Assembly (NCBI RefSeq): GCF_039822285.1
Contig: NZ_JBAJEY010000004.1
Coordinates: 1 to 64,000 of the forward strand
From: Thiofaba sp039822285
Lineage (GTDB): Bacteria; Pseudomonadota; Gammaproteobacteria; Halothiobacillales; Halothiobacillaceae
Reading direction: 5' to 3'
DNA length: 64,000 nucleotides
Numbering within the stretch: position 1 is the stretch's first letter; every line of letters begins with the position of its first letter. Made by a program: the position numbers and the translations under genes. The notes below the pieces were generated by a model. That model did no database searches. It worked only from the letters and a program-made list of their open reading frames with translations, and was not told the DNA's origin. Shown piece after piece: positions 43,712 to 55,022 of this stretch.

Positions 43712-44743
43712 ATGAACGCACGAGTTTCCAATCGGCCCCTTCTGGCGGCGGTGGGCGTTGTGATGGGTTCCCTGCTGGCTGGCTGTGCTGGCGAACCCAT
43801 CATGCAGACGGAGGTGCGTCCCGTCTACCGGGTGCAGGGGGATGCGGCGGTGATGAGTTCCGGCTATGAGGCGGGATTGGCCCATTACGCTGCAGGTCGC
43901 TACGGTCTGGCGCTCGAGTCTTTCCAACAGGTGCTCGCCCGCCACCCCAACTCCATCAAGGCACTCAATGCCGTGGCGGCCTGCTATGACCGGCTGGGGC
44001 GGTTCGATGTGGCGATGCAGTACTACCACCGAGCCCTGGACATCGATCCGCGCTCGGCCCAGACCCTCAATAACATCGGCTATTCCCTCCTTTTGCAGGG
44101 GGAGAAGGAGAAGGCCGGACGTTATTTCGATCAGGCCCTTCAGGCCGAACCGGGGAATGTCCACGCCGAGGCCAACAAGGGGCTGCTGGCGAAGCCGGCT
44201 TCCGCTCCGCCCGAGCCTGCGGTCCCATCCCCGCAGCCGCAGCCGCAGCCGCAGCCGCAGCCGCAGCCAGCAGTGCAGCCAGCAGTGCAGCCAGCAGTGC
44301 AGCCAGCAGTGCAGCAGCCTGTCGTTCAGCTGTCCGTTGCGCAGACACCCTCTCCATCGCCGGCTTCCGTGGCGGGCGAATCCCGAGCCGCTGCCGCTGT
44401 GCCGTCCGAGGAGCCCTCTGGGCTGACGCTGGAGGTGTCCAACGGCAATGGTCGCACCGGCATGGCAGCCTTGGTGCGCGAAGTGATGCGCGCAAGGTTC
44501 GGCGAGCAGGTGCCGCACATCACCAATGCGGACCGCTTCAGCTATCCGCGTACCCAGATCCTCCATCGCCCGCAAGCGGCGGCGCTTGCCCGTCGCCTCG
44601 CAGAGCGCCTGGGCGTCGATGCCGAGCTGCGCGAGGTGGCTGCGGATGCCGGGCGCACCGATGTCAAGGTCATCCTCGGCCGCGACGTGCTGCCGCGCGA
44701 GGGAGCGCTGAGGGCGATGGTGACCGAAGCGAAGCGCCATTGA
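43712..44743 (+). CDS. tadD: TPR lipoprotein TadD-like with Pro-Gln repeat and LytR_C domain
   Basis: 343 aa. A lipoprotein signal ends LLAGCAG (cysteine near residue 24); TPR units at ~55-160 (AAGRYGLALESFQQVL, RFDVAMQYYHRALDIDP) follow. Then comes a low-complexity tract of six PQ and four PAVQ repeats. The C-terminal domain (residues ~237-335: LTLEVSNGNGRTGMAALV) resembles the LytR/CpsA C-terminal domain. TadD is thought to guide secretin assembly in the outer membrane, but the secretin gene here is broken. Confidence 0.85.
   Translation: MNARVSNRPLLAAVGVVMGSLLAGCAGEPIMQTEVRPVYRVQGDAAVMSSGYEAGLAHYAAGRYGLALESFQQVLARHPNSIKALNAVAACYDRLGRFDVAMQYYHRALDIDPRSAQTLNNIGYSLLLQGEKEKAGRYFDQALQAEPGNVHAEANKGLLAKPASAPPEPAVPSPQPQPQPQPQPQPAVQPAVQPAVQPAVQQPVVQLSVAQTPSPSPASVAGESRAAAAVPSEEPSGLTLEVSNGNGRTGMAALVREVMRARFGEQVPHITNADRFSYPRTQILHRPQAAALARRLAERLGVDAELREVAADAGRTDVKVILGRDVLPREGALRAMVTEAKRH
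44231..44314 (+). repeat. Tandem repeat tract inside tadD
   Basis: Six copies of CCGCAG (44231-44266) run directly into four copies of CCAGCAGTGCAG (44267-44314). Both periods are multiples of 3, so copy-number change would keep the frame and change only the length of the Pro-Gln/Pro-Ala-Val-Gln linker. Confidence 0.95.
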
Positions 44744-44744
44744 G

Positions 44745-45650
44745 ATGGGGGGGCATCTGCCGATACAGCGCCTGCTCTTTCCGCTCCTCGGGCTGACCGT
44801 TGCCCTGCTGGCCACGGGCTGCGCCACGCTGCCCGAGGGTAAGGATGGTTCCAATTCGTCCGTCGCCCTGACCACTCCGGATCGGCTGCATGAGGCTGAG
44901 CTGGCCGCGCAGGAAGGGCGCCTGGACGATGCCGGTCGCCGTTATCGCGAGATCCTCGCTGTGGAGCCCGACCAGGCCGAGGCCTTGCTGGGCTTGGCCA
45001 ACGTGGAGATGCGTCTGGAGCGATGGCGGGATGCAGAGGTTCTCTATGCCCGCCGCCTCCGCCTGAATGACAGGGATGCCAATGCCCTGGAGGGGCGGGG
45101 CTTGAGCCTGATGCGCCTGCGTGAACCTGCGGAAGCGAAGGTGATGCTTGAGCGCGCGGTGGCCGTCGATCCCATGCGCTGGCGGGCATGGCATGCCCTC
45201 GGGCTGCTTGCCGACCGGGCGGGGACGCATGCAGAAGCGGAGGCGGCCTACCGCAAGGCTCTAGAGGTTATGCCCGCGCATCCGGCCCTCATGAACAGCC
45301 TAGGGTACTCGCTGATCCTCGCCCGCCGCTTCGATGAGGCCGAAAGGGTGCTGCGCGAGGCCTTGCGTCATGCCCCGGACAGCCCCCGGCTGAAGGGCAA
45401 CCTGGCCCTGTCCATCGCCTGGCAGGGGCGTTATGAGGAGGCGCTCAAGCTGCTACGCGGTGATACCGACCGTGAGGCGGCCATGGCCTACAACGACGTG
45501 GGCTATGTGGCGATGCAGCGTCAGGATTGGCCGACGGCGATCCGCTTTTTCGAGAAGGCCCTGGATCTTAGTCCCACCTATTACCAACGCGCCGCGGACA
45601 ATCTCGAGCGCGCGCGGCAACAGGCCCGCGAGGCGCGACCGGCCCCATAG
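44745..45650 (+). CDS. TPR-repeat lipoprotein (second TadD-like gene)
   Basis: 301 aa. The signal peptide ends LLATGCATL (cysteine near residue 26). Several TPR units follow (EAELAAQEGRLDDAGRRY, AEAEAAYRKALEVMPAHP, SLGYSLILARRFDEAERV). It starts 1 base after tadD and is probably co-transcribed, closing the tad locus. A paralogue of the TadD TPR region without the LytR_C domain. Confidence 0.85.
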   Translation: MGGHLPIQRLLFPLLGLTVALLATGCATLPEGKDGSNSSVALTTPDRLHEAELAAQEGRLDDAGRRYREILAVEPDQAEALLGLANVEMRLERWRDAEVLYARRLRLNDRDANALEGRGLSLMRLREPAEAKVMLERAVAVDPMRWRAWHALGLLADRAGTHAEAEAAYRKALEVMPAHPALMNSLGYSLILARRFDEAERVLREALRHAPDSPRLKGNLALSIAWQGRYEEALKLLRGDTDREAAMAYNDVGYVAMQRQDWPTAIRFFEKALDLSPTYYQRAADNLERARQQAREARPAP

Positions 45651-45697
45651 CTTCGGCCACCATCGCTCCTCGCAGCCTCGCCATGACTCCCACCGTT

Positions 45698-45759
45698 GTA
45701 GGAGGCCCGCCCCGGGCCGATGAACCGGCGTTCGTTCGCGCCGGGGGCGGCGCTCCTAC
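45698..45759. repeat. REP-like inverted repeat pair
   Basis: GTAGGAGGCCCGCCCCGGGCC at the left and GCCGGGGGCGGCGCTCCTAC at the right are inverted GTAGGAG units 62 bases apart, in the convergent gap between the TPR gene and uvrA. They look like the GTAGGAGC REP family common in gammaproteobacteria and could act as a bidirectional terminator. Confidence 0.75.
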
Positions 45760-45777
45760 GGATCCCCGCTGCCTGTC

Positions 45778-48609
<2,832 letters not shown>

Positions 48610-48704
48610 GAAAGGCCACTGGCAGCGGGTGAAGTCGGTTAATATAACGCGTTGACTAGGCAAGCACCCCGCAGTTTCAAGGGGCGCATTTCGGGAGAGA
48701 AGGC

Positions 48705-49190
48705 ATGGCGCGTGGCGTGAACAAGGTGATTCTGGTGGGCAACCTGGGCGCGGACCCGGAGACCCGTTACATGCCGAGCGGTGGCGCGGTGACCAACCTG
48801 CGCATCGCCACGAGCGAGAACTGGACCGACAAGAGCGGTGAGAAGCAGGAGCGCACCGAATGGCACCGCGTGGTGCTGTTCGGCAAGCTGGCCGAGATCG
48901 GTGCCGAGTACCTGCGCAAGGGCCAGCAGGTCTACATCGAGGGCTCCCTGCGCACCCGCAAGTGGCAGGACAAGGAAGGCCGCGACCAGTACAGCACCGA
49001 GATCGTCGCCAACGACATGCAGATGCTGGGTGGCCGCGGTGGCATGAGCAGCGACAGCGGCTTCGACGCCCCGCAGCGCAGCGCGGCGCCGCGTCAGGCG
49101 CCGTCCCGCCCGCAGCAGGATTCCCGCCAGCCCGCCCCGCAGGACAGCGGTTGGGGTGGAGGGTTCGACGAGGACGACATCCCCTTCTAA
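48705..49190 (+). CDS. ssb: Single-stranded DNA-binding protein
   Basis: 161 aa. OB-fold domain at residues 1-110 (MARGVNKVILVGNLGADPE, WHRVVLFGKLAEI), a Gly/Gln/Pro-rich linker and the acidic partner-binding tip ending DDIPF. Divergent from uvrA as in many gammaproteobacteria; no LexA box is seen between them. Confidence 0.97.
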   Translation: MARGVNKVILVGNLGADPETRYMPSGGAVTNLRIATSENWTDKSGEKQERTEWHRVVLFGKLAEIGAEYLRKGQQVYIEGSLRTRKWQDKEGRDQYSTEIVANDMQMLGGRGGMSSDSGFDAPQRSAAPRQAPSRPQQDSRQPAPQDSGWGGGFDEDDIPF

Positions 49191-49252
49191 GCCCGAACCC
49201 CGGGCCGCGTTCGGCATCTAAACTTGCAACATACCTCTTGCGGAGTATCGAT

Positions 49253-49714
49253 ATGAACCGAGTGGTCGCGAGTCTTATGGCCGTTGTGGCAGTGGCCGTC
49301 CTTTCCGGCTGCGCGTCCAGCCTGTCCGGTGGCGCTTATTCGCGCGATCAGGCGCGGGTGGCGCAGGAGGTGGAATACGGCCGCGTCGAGGCGGTGCGGG
49401 TGGTCGCCATTGAGGGCACCAAGAGCAACATTGGCACCGGGGCGGGGGCCATTGCGGGCGGCGTGGCGGGGTCGGGCATCGGCTCCGGCAGCACCACCCG
49501 CACCGTGGGCGCCCTGGCCGGGGCGATTATCGGTGGCATGGCGGGGGCGGCGGCCGAGGAGGGCATCACCCGCCAGGACGGGCTGGAGATCACGGTGCGG
49601 CTGGATTCCGGTCGCACCATCGCTGTGGTCCAGGCCGCCGACGTGCAGTTCCGTCCGGGCGATCGGGTGCGGGTGCTGTACGGCCGCGATGGCACCACCC
49701 GTGTGACTTACTGA
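49253..49714 (+). CDS. Glycine-zipper outer-membrane lipoprotein, SlyB-like
   Basis: 153 aa. The lipoprotein signal ends LSGCASSL (cysteine near residue 21). Residues ~64-105 form glycine-zipper repeats (GAGAIAGGVAGSGIG, GALAGAIIGGMAGAAAEEG), and the C-terminus is a small beta domain. It resembles SlyB/PcP-type lipoproteins that stabilise the outer membrane. Longer frames in the ssb region are shadows. Confidence 0.82.
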   Translation: MNRVVASLMAVVAVAVLSGCASSLSGGAYSRDQARVAQEVEYGRVEAVRVVAIEGTKSNIGTGAGAIAGGVAGSGIGSGSTTRTVGALAGAIIGGMAGAAAEEGITRQDGLEITVRLDSGRTIAVVQAADVQFRPGDRVRVLYGRDGTTRVTY

Positions 49715-49765
49715 GTCGGCCAGACTCGCTGCCCTGGGCTGGCTGGATCAACGTTCGAGAGAGAT

Positions 49766-50377
49766 ATGCGAGGACAGCTCTACGTCATCTCCGCCCCCTC
49801 CGGGGCGGGCAAGACCAGCCTGGTGAAGGCCCTGCGCGAGACCCTGCCGGGCCTCGCCGTGTCCGTCTCCCACACCACCCGCGCCATGCGCCCGGGGGAG
49901 GTGGATGGGGTGCACTACCACTTCGTCGACCATGCGACCTTCGAGCGCATGGTCGAGCATGGTGACTTCCTCGAACATGCGCGCGTGTTCGACAACTACT
50001 ACGGCACCTCGAAGGTGGCGGTGGAGACGGGGCTCGCCGCCGGGCAGGACGTGATCCTCGAGATCGACTGGCAGGGGGCACGGCAGGTGCGCACCCTGTT
50101 CCCCGAGGCGCGTGGCATCTTCATCCTGCCCCCGGCGCGCGCGGTGCTGGAGGCGCGCCTGCGCGACCGCGGCCAGGATGGCGAGGAAGTCATCGCCCGC
50201 CGCATGCGTGACGCGGTGACTGAGATGCGGCACTACGACGAGTTCGACTACGTGGTGGTCAACGACGTGTTCGACGAGGCCCTGCATGAGCTGGCCTGTA
50301 TCTTCCGCGCCGAGCGCCTGCGCCTGGCCCGCGCGCAGGCGAGGCATGCAACCCTGATCCAGGACCTTCTGGCCTGA
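49766..50377 (+). CDS. gmk: Guanylate kinase
   Basis: 203 aa, phosphorylates GMP to GDP with ATP. P-loop SAPSGAGKTSLV is at residues ~8-19 and the GMP-binding SVSHTTRAMRPGEVDGVHYHF follows. It starts at ATG after GAGAGAG. Upstream of rpoZ and spoT, as in E. coli. Confidence 0.97.
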   Translation: MRGQLYVISAPSGAGKTSLVKALRETLPGLAVSVSHTTRAMRPGEVDGVHYHFVDHATFERMVEHGDFLEHARVFDNYYGTSKVAVETGLAAGQDVILEIDWQGARQVRTLFPEARGIFILPPARAVLEARLRDRGQDGEEVIARRMRDAVTEMRHYDEFDYVVVNDVFDEALHELACIFRAERLRLARAQARHATLIQDLLA

Positions 50378-50434
50378 GGTCGATGATTTTCTATACAATG
50401 TGCGGTTTGCACATTTGACGATCGGAGAATTCCC

Positions 50435-50752
50435 ATGGCACGCGTGACTGTCGAAGACTGCCTGAAAGACGTCGACAACCGCTTTCAACTGGTGGTAATG
50501 GCCGCCAAGCGCGCTCGCCAGATCGAGGCCGGTGCCCAGCCGCTGGTCGATCCCGAGCGCGACAAGCCGACCGTGATCGCCCTGCGCGAGATCGCCGAGG
50601 GTAAGGTCACCCAGGCCGTTCTGGATGAGGTCCATGTCCATCAGCCGATTCGCTCGCGCATCTCCGACTTCGAGATCCGTGATGAACTGAGCGAATTCCG
50701 CGGCGAGGACGAGGACACCGCCAAGCCGCGTCTCGCGGCCAGCGAGGACTAA
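50435..50752 (+). CDS. rpoZ: RNA polymerase omega subunit
   Basis: 105 aa. MARVTVEDCLKDVDNRFQLV and KRARQIEAG are the omega signature; the tail is acidic. Omega helps beta' folding and forms a ppGpp site in proteobacteria, so its position before spoT fits. A TATACA at 50392-50397 in the 57-base gap may be part of a local promoter, but no good -35 is seen. It ends 8 bases before spoT. Confidence 0.96.
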   Translation: MARVTVEDCLKDVDNRFQLVVMAAKRARQIEAGAQPLVDPERDKPTVIALREIAEGKVTQAVLDEVHVHQPIRSRISDFEIRDELSEFRGEDEDTAKPRLAASED

Positions 50753-50760
50753 GTTCCGCC

Positions 50761-52941
50761 GTGGCCGAGGCCAGGCCGCAGCCCGCTGCATCCCCCATGC
50801 ACGTCGTTGATCAGGCGCCGGGCATGGGGGATGCCATTTTCGCCCCCCTGGAGCAAGCCCTCAGCGAGTACATGGAGCCCGCCTGCATCGAGCGGGTGGC
50901 GCAGGCCTATGCCTTCGCAAGAGAGGCCCACGAGGGGCAGCTGCGTGTCTCCGGCGAGCCTTACATCACCCACCCGGTGGCGGTGGCGGGGATCCTTGCC
51001 GACCTGAGGCTGGACGAGAAGACCATCATCGCGGCCCTGCTGCACGATGTGATCGAGGACACTCCGACCGCGCGGGATCAGATCGCCGCCGAATATGGCG
51101 ACGAGGTCGCGCACCTGGTCGACGGGGTGAGCAAGCTCGACCAGATCCGCTTCAAGTCCAAGGCCGAGCAGCAGGCGGCCAACTTCCGCAAGATGATGAT
51201 GGCGATGGTGGAGGATGTGCGGGTCATCCTCATCAAGCTCGCGGACCGCCTGCACAACATGCGTACTCTGGGGGTGATGCGGCCGGACAAACGCCGCCGC
51301 ATCGCCCGGGAGACGCTCGAGATCTACACCCCGATCGCCCAGCGCCTCGGCCTCAACAGCCTGCGTCATGAACTGGAGGATCTCGGCTTTCAGGCCATGC
51401 ATCCGCTGCGCTACCGCGTGCTCGAGGCGGCGGTGCGCAAGGCGCGCGGCAACCGCCGCGAGGTGATGCAGAAGATCGAGGACGCCTTCAACGCCCGTCT
51501 GGCGGAGGAGGGCATCCGCGCCGAGGTCCAGGCGCGCGAGAAGCGGCTCTACAGCATCTACCGCAAGATGGTGCAGAAGCACCTCCCGTTCGAGGAGGTG
51601 TTCGACGTCTTCGCCGTGCGCATCGTGGTGGAGAACGTTGATACCGCCTACCGCGTGCTTGGGGTGGCGCACAACCTGTACAAGCCCCTGCCTGGGCGGT
51701 TCAAAGACTACGTCGCGATCCCCAAGGCGAACGGCTACCAGTCCTTGCACACGGTGCTGTTCGGTCCGCACGGCATTCCGCTCGAGGTGCAGATCCGCAC
51801 CCGCGAGATGCACCAGTTCGCCGAGAGCGGCATCGCCGCCCACTGGCTGTACAAGGCCACCGGCGACGCCAGCAGTACCACCCAGGCGCGGGCCCGCGAG
51901 TGGCTGCGCGAGCTCTTGGAGATCCAGCGCCAGGCCGGCAACCCGCAGGAATTCCTCGAGAGCGTGAAGGTCGACCTCTTCCCGGACGAGGTCTATGTCT
52001 TCACCCCGATGGGCGAGATCATGGAGTTGCCGCGCGGGGCCACGCCGGTCGACTTCGCCTACGCGGTGCACACCGGCGTGGGCAACACCTGCGTCGCGTG
52101 CAAGATCGACCGCCAGTTCGCCCCACTCTCGAGCACCCTCCACAACGGCCAGACGGTGGAGATCATCACCGCCCCCGGCGCCACCCCGAACCCGAACTGG
52201 CTCAGCTTCGTTGTCACCGCCCGGGCGCGCACCCACATCCGCGGTTTCCTCAAGGGGATGCGCGAGGAGGAGGCTGTGCAGCTGGGGCGCCGTCTGCTGG
52301 ACAAGGCGCTCAACCAGTTCGGTTCGGAACTGGCCCGCATCCCGCCCGAGCGGCTTTCGGCATGTGTGGCCGAGTACCATCATGCCAGCCTCGACGAGCT
52401 GTACCGCGAGGTCGGCCTCGGTAACCGGTTGGCCTCTCTGGTGGCCCACTGGCTCACCGCAGAGGGTGAGGCGCGGGGGGGCGAGAGCCGCAACGGGGCG
52501 CATCCGCCGCTGGTATTGAGTGGTGCCGAAGGCATGGTGGTCAGCTTCGCCAAGTGCTGCCACCCGCTTCCGGGCGATGAGGTGGTCGGCTTCGCCAGCA
52601 CCGGGCGCGGTATCGTGGTCCACCGTCGCCAGTGTAAGAACACCGCCGAGCTGGCGAGCCAGCCGGAGAAGTGGCTGCCGGTGGAGTGGGCGGCCGAGGT
52701 GAGCGGCGAGTACCAGGCCGAGATTGGCATCAACGCCAAGAACCTGCGCGGCGGCCTTGCGCGCATGGCGGGCGCCATCGCCGAACTTTCGGCGGACATC
52801 GACGACGTGCGTTTCGATGACCGCGACCACAATGTCACCGTCATCACCTTCCTGGTGCGCGTGCGCGACCGCATCCATCTCGCCCACATCATGCGCCGCC
52901 TCAAGCGCGAGCCGGGCATCCTCAAGGTTTGGCGCACCTGA
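50761..52941 (+). CDS. spoT: Bifunctional (p)ppGpp synthetase/hydrolase SpoT
   Basis: 726 aa. HD hydrolase domain (HD at residues ~95-96 in LLHDVIEDT), synthetase domain (RFKDYVAIPKANGYQSLHT, EVQIRT), TGS domain (~405-465) and a C-terminal ACT domain (~650-725). It starts with GTG 50761; ATG codons further in are possible. Both catalytic regions look intact, so the protein can probably make and degrade the alarmone. Followed by ridA after a short gap holding a REP-like unit. Confidence 0.95.
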   Translation: MAEARPQPAASPMHVVDQAPGMGDAIFAPLEQALSEYMEPACIERVAQAYAFAREAHEGQLRVSGEPYITHPVAVAGILADLRLDEKTIIAALLHDVIEDTPTARDQIAAEYGDEVAHLVDGVSKLDQIRFKSKAEQQAANFRKMMMAMVEDVRVILIKLADRLHNMRTLGVMRPDKRRRIARETLEIYTPIAQRLGLNSLRHELEDLGFQAMHPLRYRVLEAAVRKARGNRREVMQKIEDAFNARLAEEGIRAEVQAREKRLYSIYRKMVQKHLPFEEVFDVFAVRIVVENVDTAYRVLGVAHNLYKPLPGRFKDYVAIPKANGYQSLHTVLFGPHGIPLEVQIRTREMHQFAESGIAAHWLYKATGDASSTTQARAREWLRELLEIQRQAGNPQEFLESVKVDLFPDEVYVFTPMGEIMELPRGATPVDFAYAVHTGVGNTCVACKIDRQFAPLSSTLHNGQTVEIITAPGATPNPNWLSFVVTARARTHIRGFLKGMREEEAVQLGRRLLDKALNQFGSELARIPPERLSACVAEYHHASLDELYREVGLGNRLASLVAHWLTAEGEARGGESRNGAHPPLVLSGAEGMVVSFAKCCHPLPGDEVVGFASTGRGIVVHRRQCKNTAELASQPEKWLPVEWAAEVSGEYQAEIGINAKNLRGGLARMAGAIAELSADIDDVRFDDRDHNVTVITFLVRVRDRIHLAHIMRRLKREPGILKVWRT

Positions 52942-52946
52942 ATGGT

Positions 52947-52970
52947 GGGGGCCGAAGGCGCCTCCTACAC
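52947..52970 (-). repeat. Single REP-like unit between spoT and ridA
   Basis: On the minus strand this reads GTGTAGGAGGCGCCTTCGGC, the same GTAGGAGgC head as the pair at 45698-45759, with a small internal palindrome. It lies within 6 bases of the spoT stop. Confidence 0.6.
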
Positions 52971-53024
52971 GGAACCCGGCTTCCGGTTTATCCTCGTTGG
53001 ACGAACAACCATGAGGAAGCCGCG

Positions 53025-53432
53025 ATGTCCCGCATCACCATCCACACCGACAAGGCCCCGGCGGCCATCGGCACCTACTCCCAGGCCGTGCGCGTGCACG
53101 ACACGGTCTATCTCTCCGGCCAGATCGCCCTGGACCCGGCGACCATGCAGATGATGCAGGACTCCATCGAGGACGAAATCCACCAGGTCTTCAAGAACCT
53201 GCGAGCGGTGTGCGAGGCCGCGGGCGGTTCGCTGAACGATGTGGTGAAGCTCAACGTCTTCCTGACGGATCTTGGCCATTTTGCCACCGTCAATGCCATC
53301 ATGGCCGAGTACTTCGCCCAGCCCTATCCGGCCCGTGCCGCCGTGGGGGTAGCCAGCTTGCCGCGCAGCGCGCGCGTCGAGGCAGATGGGGTCATGGTGC
53401 TCGGTGGGCGGGCGGCGGATGTGATGCCCTGA
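53025..53432 (+). CDS. ridA: Reactive intermediate/imine deaminase RidA
   Basis: 135 aa of the YjgF/RidA family, which hydrolyses reactive 2-aminoacrylate and other enamines. Typical IDAPAAIG..YSQAV and GQIALDP motifs are visible, and the conserved arginine is in PYPARAAVGVASLPR. ATG 53025 after GAGGAAGCCGCG is the family start; an earlier in-frame start at 52929 is rejected. Confidence 0.94.
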   Translation: MSRITIHTDKAPAAIGTYSQAVRVHDTVYLSGQIALDPATMQMMQDSIEDEIHQVFKNLRAVCEAAGGSLNDVVKLNVFLTDLGHFATVNAIMAEYFAQPYPARAAVGVASLPRSARVEADGVMVLGGRAADVMP

Positions 53433-53450
53433 GAGGTTGTTTACAAAACC

Positions 53451-54070
53451 AAGGTTTTCTGGACAGGTAGCCCCCCCTCTCCCTCAGGGAGAGGGATTGG
53501 GGGTGAGGGGCTGCCCCCCTTTGGGGGGCGCCATGGACGGGGTTGTGGAGGCGGGGCGGCCCGGTCGGAGCGGCCCCGGCCATGGCTTGCCCGAAGGGCG
53601 CTCCCGCGGGGGGGCTTTCTTTGGGCAAACCAAAGAAAGCCACTCGCCCGCCCGCACTTGCGGAGACTCGGAGTGCCGGTCGTGAAGCGGGCGAAATCAC
53701 CCAGCATAGCTGAGGGAAAGGACGTTCAAATCACCTTTGAAGGTTTCATTTCGCCCGCCCCCAAGGTTTGGACTTCGTAGAATCGCTCGTTGAGGCGGGC
53801 GAGCCCCTTTTCTTGCTCGTCCAAGAAAAGGGGCGAAAAGAAGGACGCCCCGCGACCGCGCCCCTTCGGGGTGCCCGTGCCGAACCCGGCTCCGGGATGC
53901 CGGTCCGACGCCACTTCCTGTGGCGACGGACCTCAAATGGCCATCCATGGCCATTTGACCTCCCTCTGCTCGGGCTCGTCACGGCGCGGCCGAGGGGGAG
54001 ACCGCCCTCACCCCCACCCCCTCTCCCAGAGGGAGAGGGGCGCACCGCTCCTTTCTGTCCAGAAAACCTT
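53451..54070. mobile_element. 620-bp MITE-like element with inverted ends and palindromic interior
   Basis: No gene is supported here. The ends AAGGTTTTCTGGACAG (53451-53466) and CTGTCCAGAAAACCTT (54055-54070) are perfect 16-base inverted repeats. Just inside, both ends carry the GC-rich CCCTCTCCC/GGGAGAGGG repeat in inverted orientation. Interior hairpins: 53613-53624 with 53630-53641 (12 bp), 53804-53815 with 53822-53833 (12 bp), 53934-53944 with 53947-53957 (11 bp). Open frames across it are low-complexity and unsupported. The mobile nature is inferred from structure. Confidence 0.6.
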
Positions 54071-54122
54071 CCTTTTCACGACACTTGAGTTTGTACCCAC
54101 CACTGAGGGGGCTGGCGGTGCG

Positions 54123-55022
54123 TCAGTACACCTCCGCCATGCCCTCCGGCCGCTGGCGGAAGCGCTTGTAGCTCCACTGGTACTGCGCCGGGGCGAGTCG
54201 GATGCACGCCTCTACGCCACGATTGAGCGCGGCCGCGGAGGTCTCGATGTCTGCGTTGTAGAAGCCTTCCTCGGCCGGGATGAAGTGCAGGCGGAAGCCC
54301 GCACCGCGCGGCAGGCGTTCGGCGAAGGTGAAAAAGGCCTTGGCCTGGCCGCGTCCGATCAGGCGTGAGGCGAGCACCATGGTGTAGGCCGACTGGCCGA
54401 GGAAGGGCGCGAACACCCCCTGGCCCTCGGTCGGCTCCTGGTCGGGCAGGATGCCGATCACCTCGCCACGCTTGAGCGCCTGCAACAGGGCCTTCACCCC
54501 GCTCGCGTCGGTGGGCACCAGGGTGGCCCCGAGGCGCTCGCGCGCCGCGCGCATCGGGGCGTCCATGGCCGCCTGCTTGGGCGGCTTGTAGAGGCTGGTC
54601 ATCGGCCAGCGGATCGAGGCGTACAGCCCCACCAGTTCCCAGGCCCCGATGTGCGGGCCGAGCAGGATCACCCCCTGGCCTGCGGCCCGCGCCTGCTCCA
54701 CCGCCTCCAGCCCCGGGGTTTCGCGCACAAGCCGAAGCAGGCGCTCGCGCGGCCAGCGCCACAGCGGGCCGACCTCGGTCAGGGTCTTGCCGGTCTCGAT
54801 CAGACTTTGCCGCTCGAGTCGTCTGCGCTCCGGCTCGCTCAGGGCGGGGAAGCAGAGGGCCAGGTTGCGGCGGGTGACATGACGCATGCGGCTGGGCACG
54901 TAGGCAGCCATGCGGCCGATGAGGCTGCCGAGGGCATGATTGAGCGGCAGGGGGAGGGCCGCGAAAGCATCGAGCAGCAGGTTGGCCAGGCGCGTCTGGC
55001 GCGCTTCCGCCTCCCGGCTCAT
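54123..55022 (-). CDS. Lipid A late acyltransferase (LpxL/LpxM family)
   Basis: 299 aa inner-membrane-associated acyltransferase adding secondary acyl chains to lipid A. The catalytic HX4E motif is HIGAWE (H124, E129) in LLGPHIGAWEL; an N-terminal hydrophobic region is weak but present. PDQEPTEGQGVFAPFLG is typical. Which position it acylates cannot be told. ATG 55022 overlaps the stop of the TtcA-like gene (ATGA). Confidence 0.9.
   Translation of the reverse strand: MSREAEARQTRLANLLLDAFAALPLPLNHALGSLIGRMAAYVPSRMRHVTRRNLALCFPALSEPERRRLERQSLIETGKTLTEVGPLWRWPRERLLRLVRETPGLEAVEQARAAGQGVILLGPHIGAWELVGLYASIRWPMTSLYKPPKQAAMDAPMRAARERLGATLVPTDASGVKALLQALKRGEVIGILPDQEPTEGQGVFAPFLGQSAYTMVLASRLIGRGQAKAFFTFAERLPRGAGFRLHFIPAEEGFYNADIETSAAALNRGVEACIRLAPAQYQWSYKRFRQRPEGMAEVY

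Noticed and set aside
44231..44314. Repeat tract as a CRISPR-like array
   Set aside because: Units are 6 and 12 bases, contiguous and coding, with no spacers.
48610..48704. LexA box expected between uvrA and ssb
   Set aside because: No CTGT-N8-ACAG match is seen in the 95-base divergent gap.
53437..54368. Open frames across the 53.4-54.1 kb gap (both strands)
   Set aside because: They cross palindromic repeats, have skewed composition and no recognisable domain, and overlap one another on both strands. Treated as element sequence.
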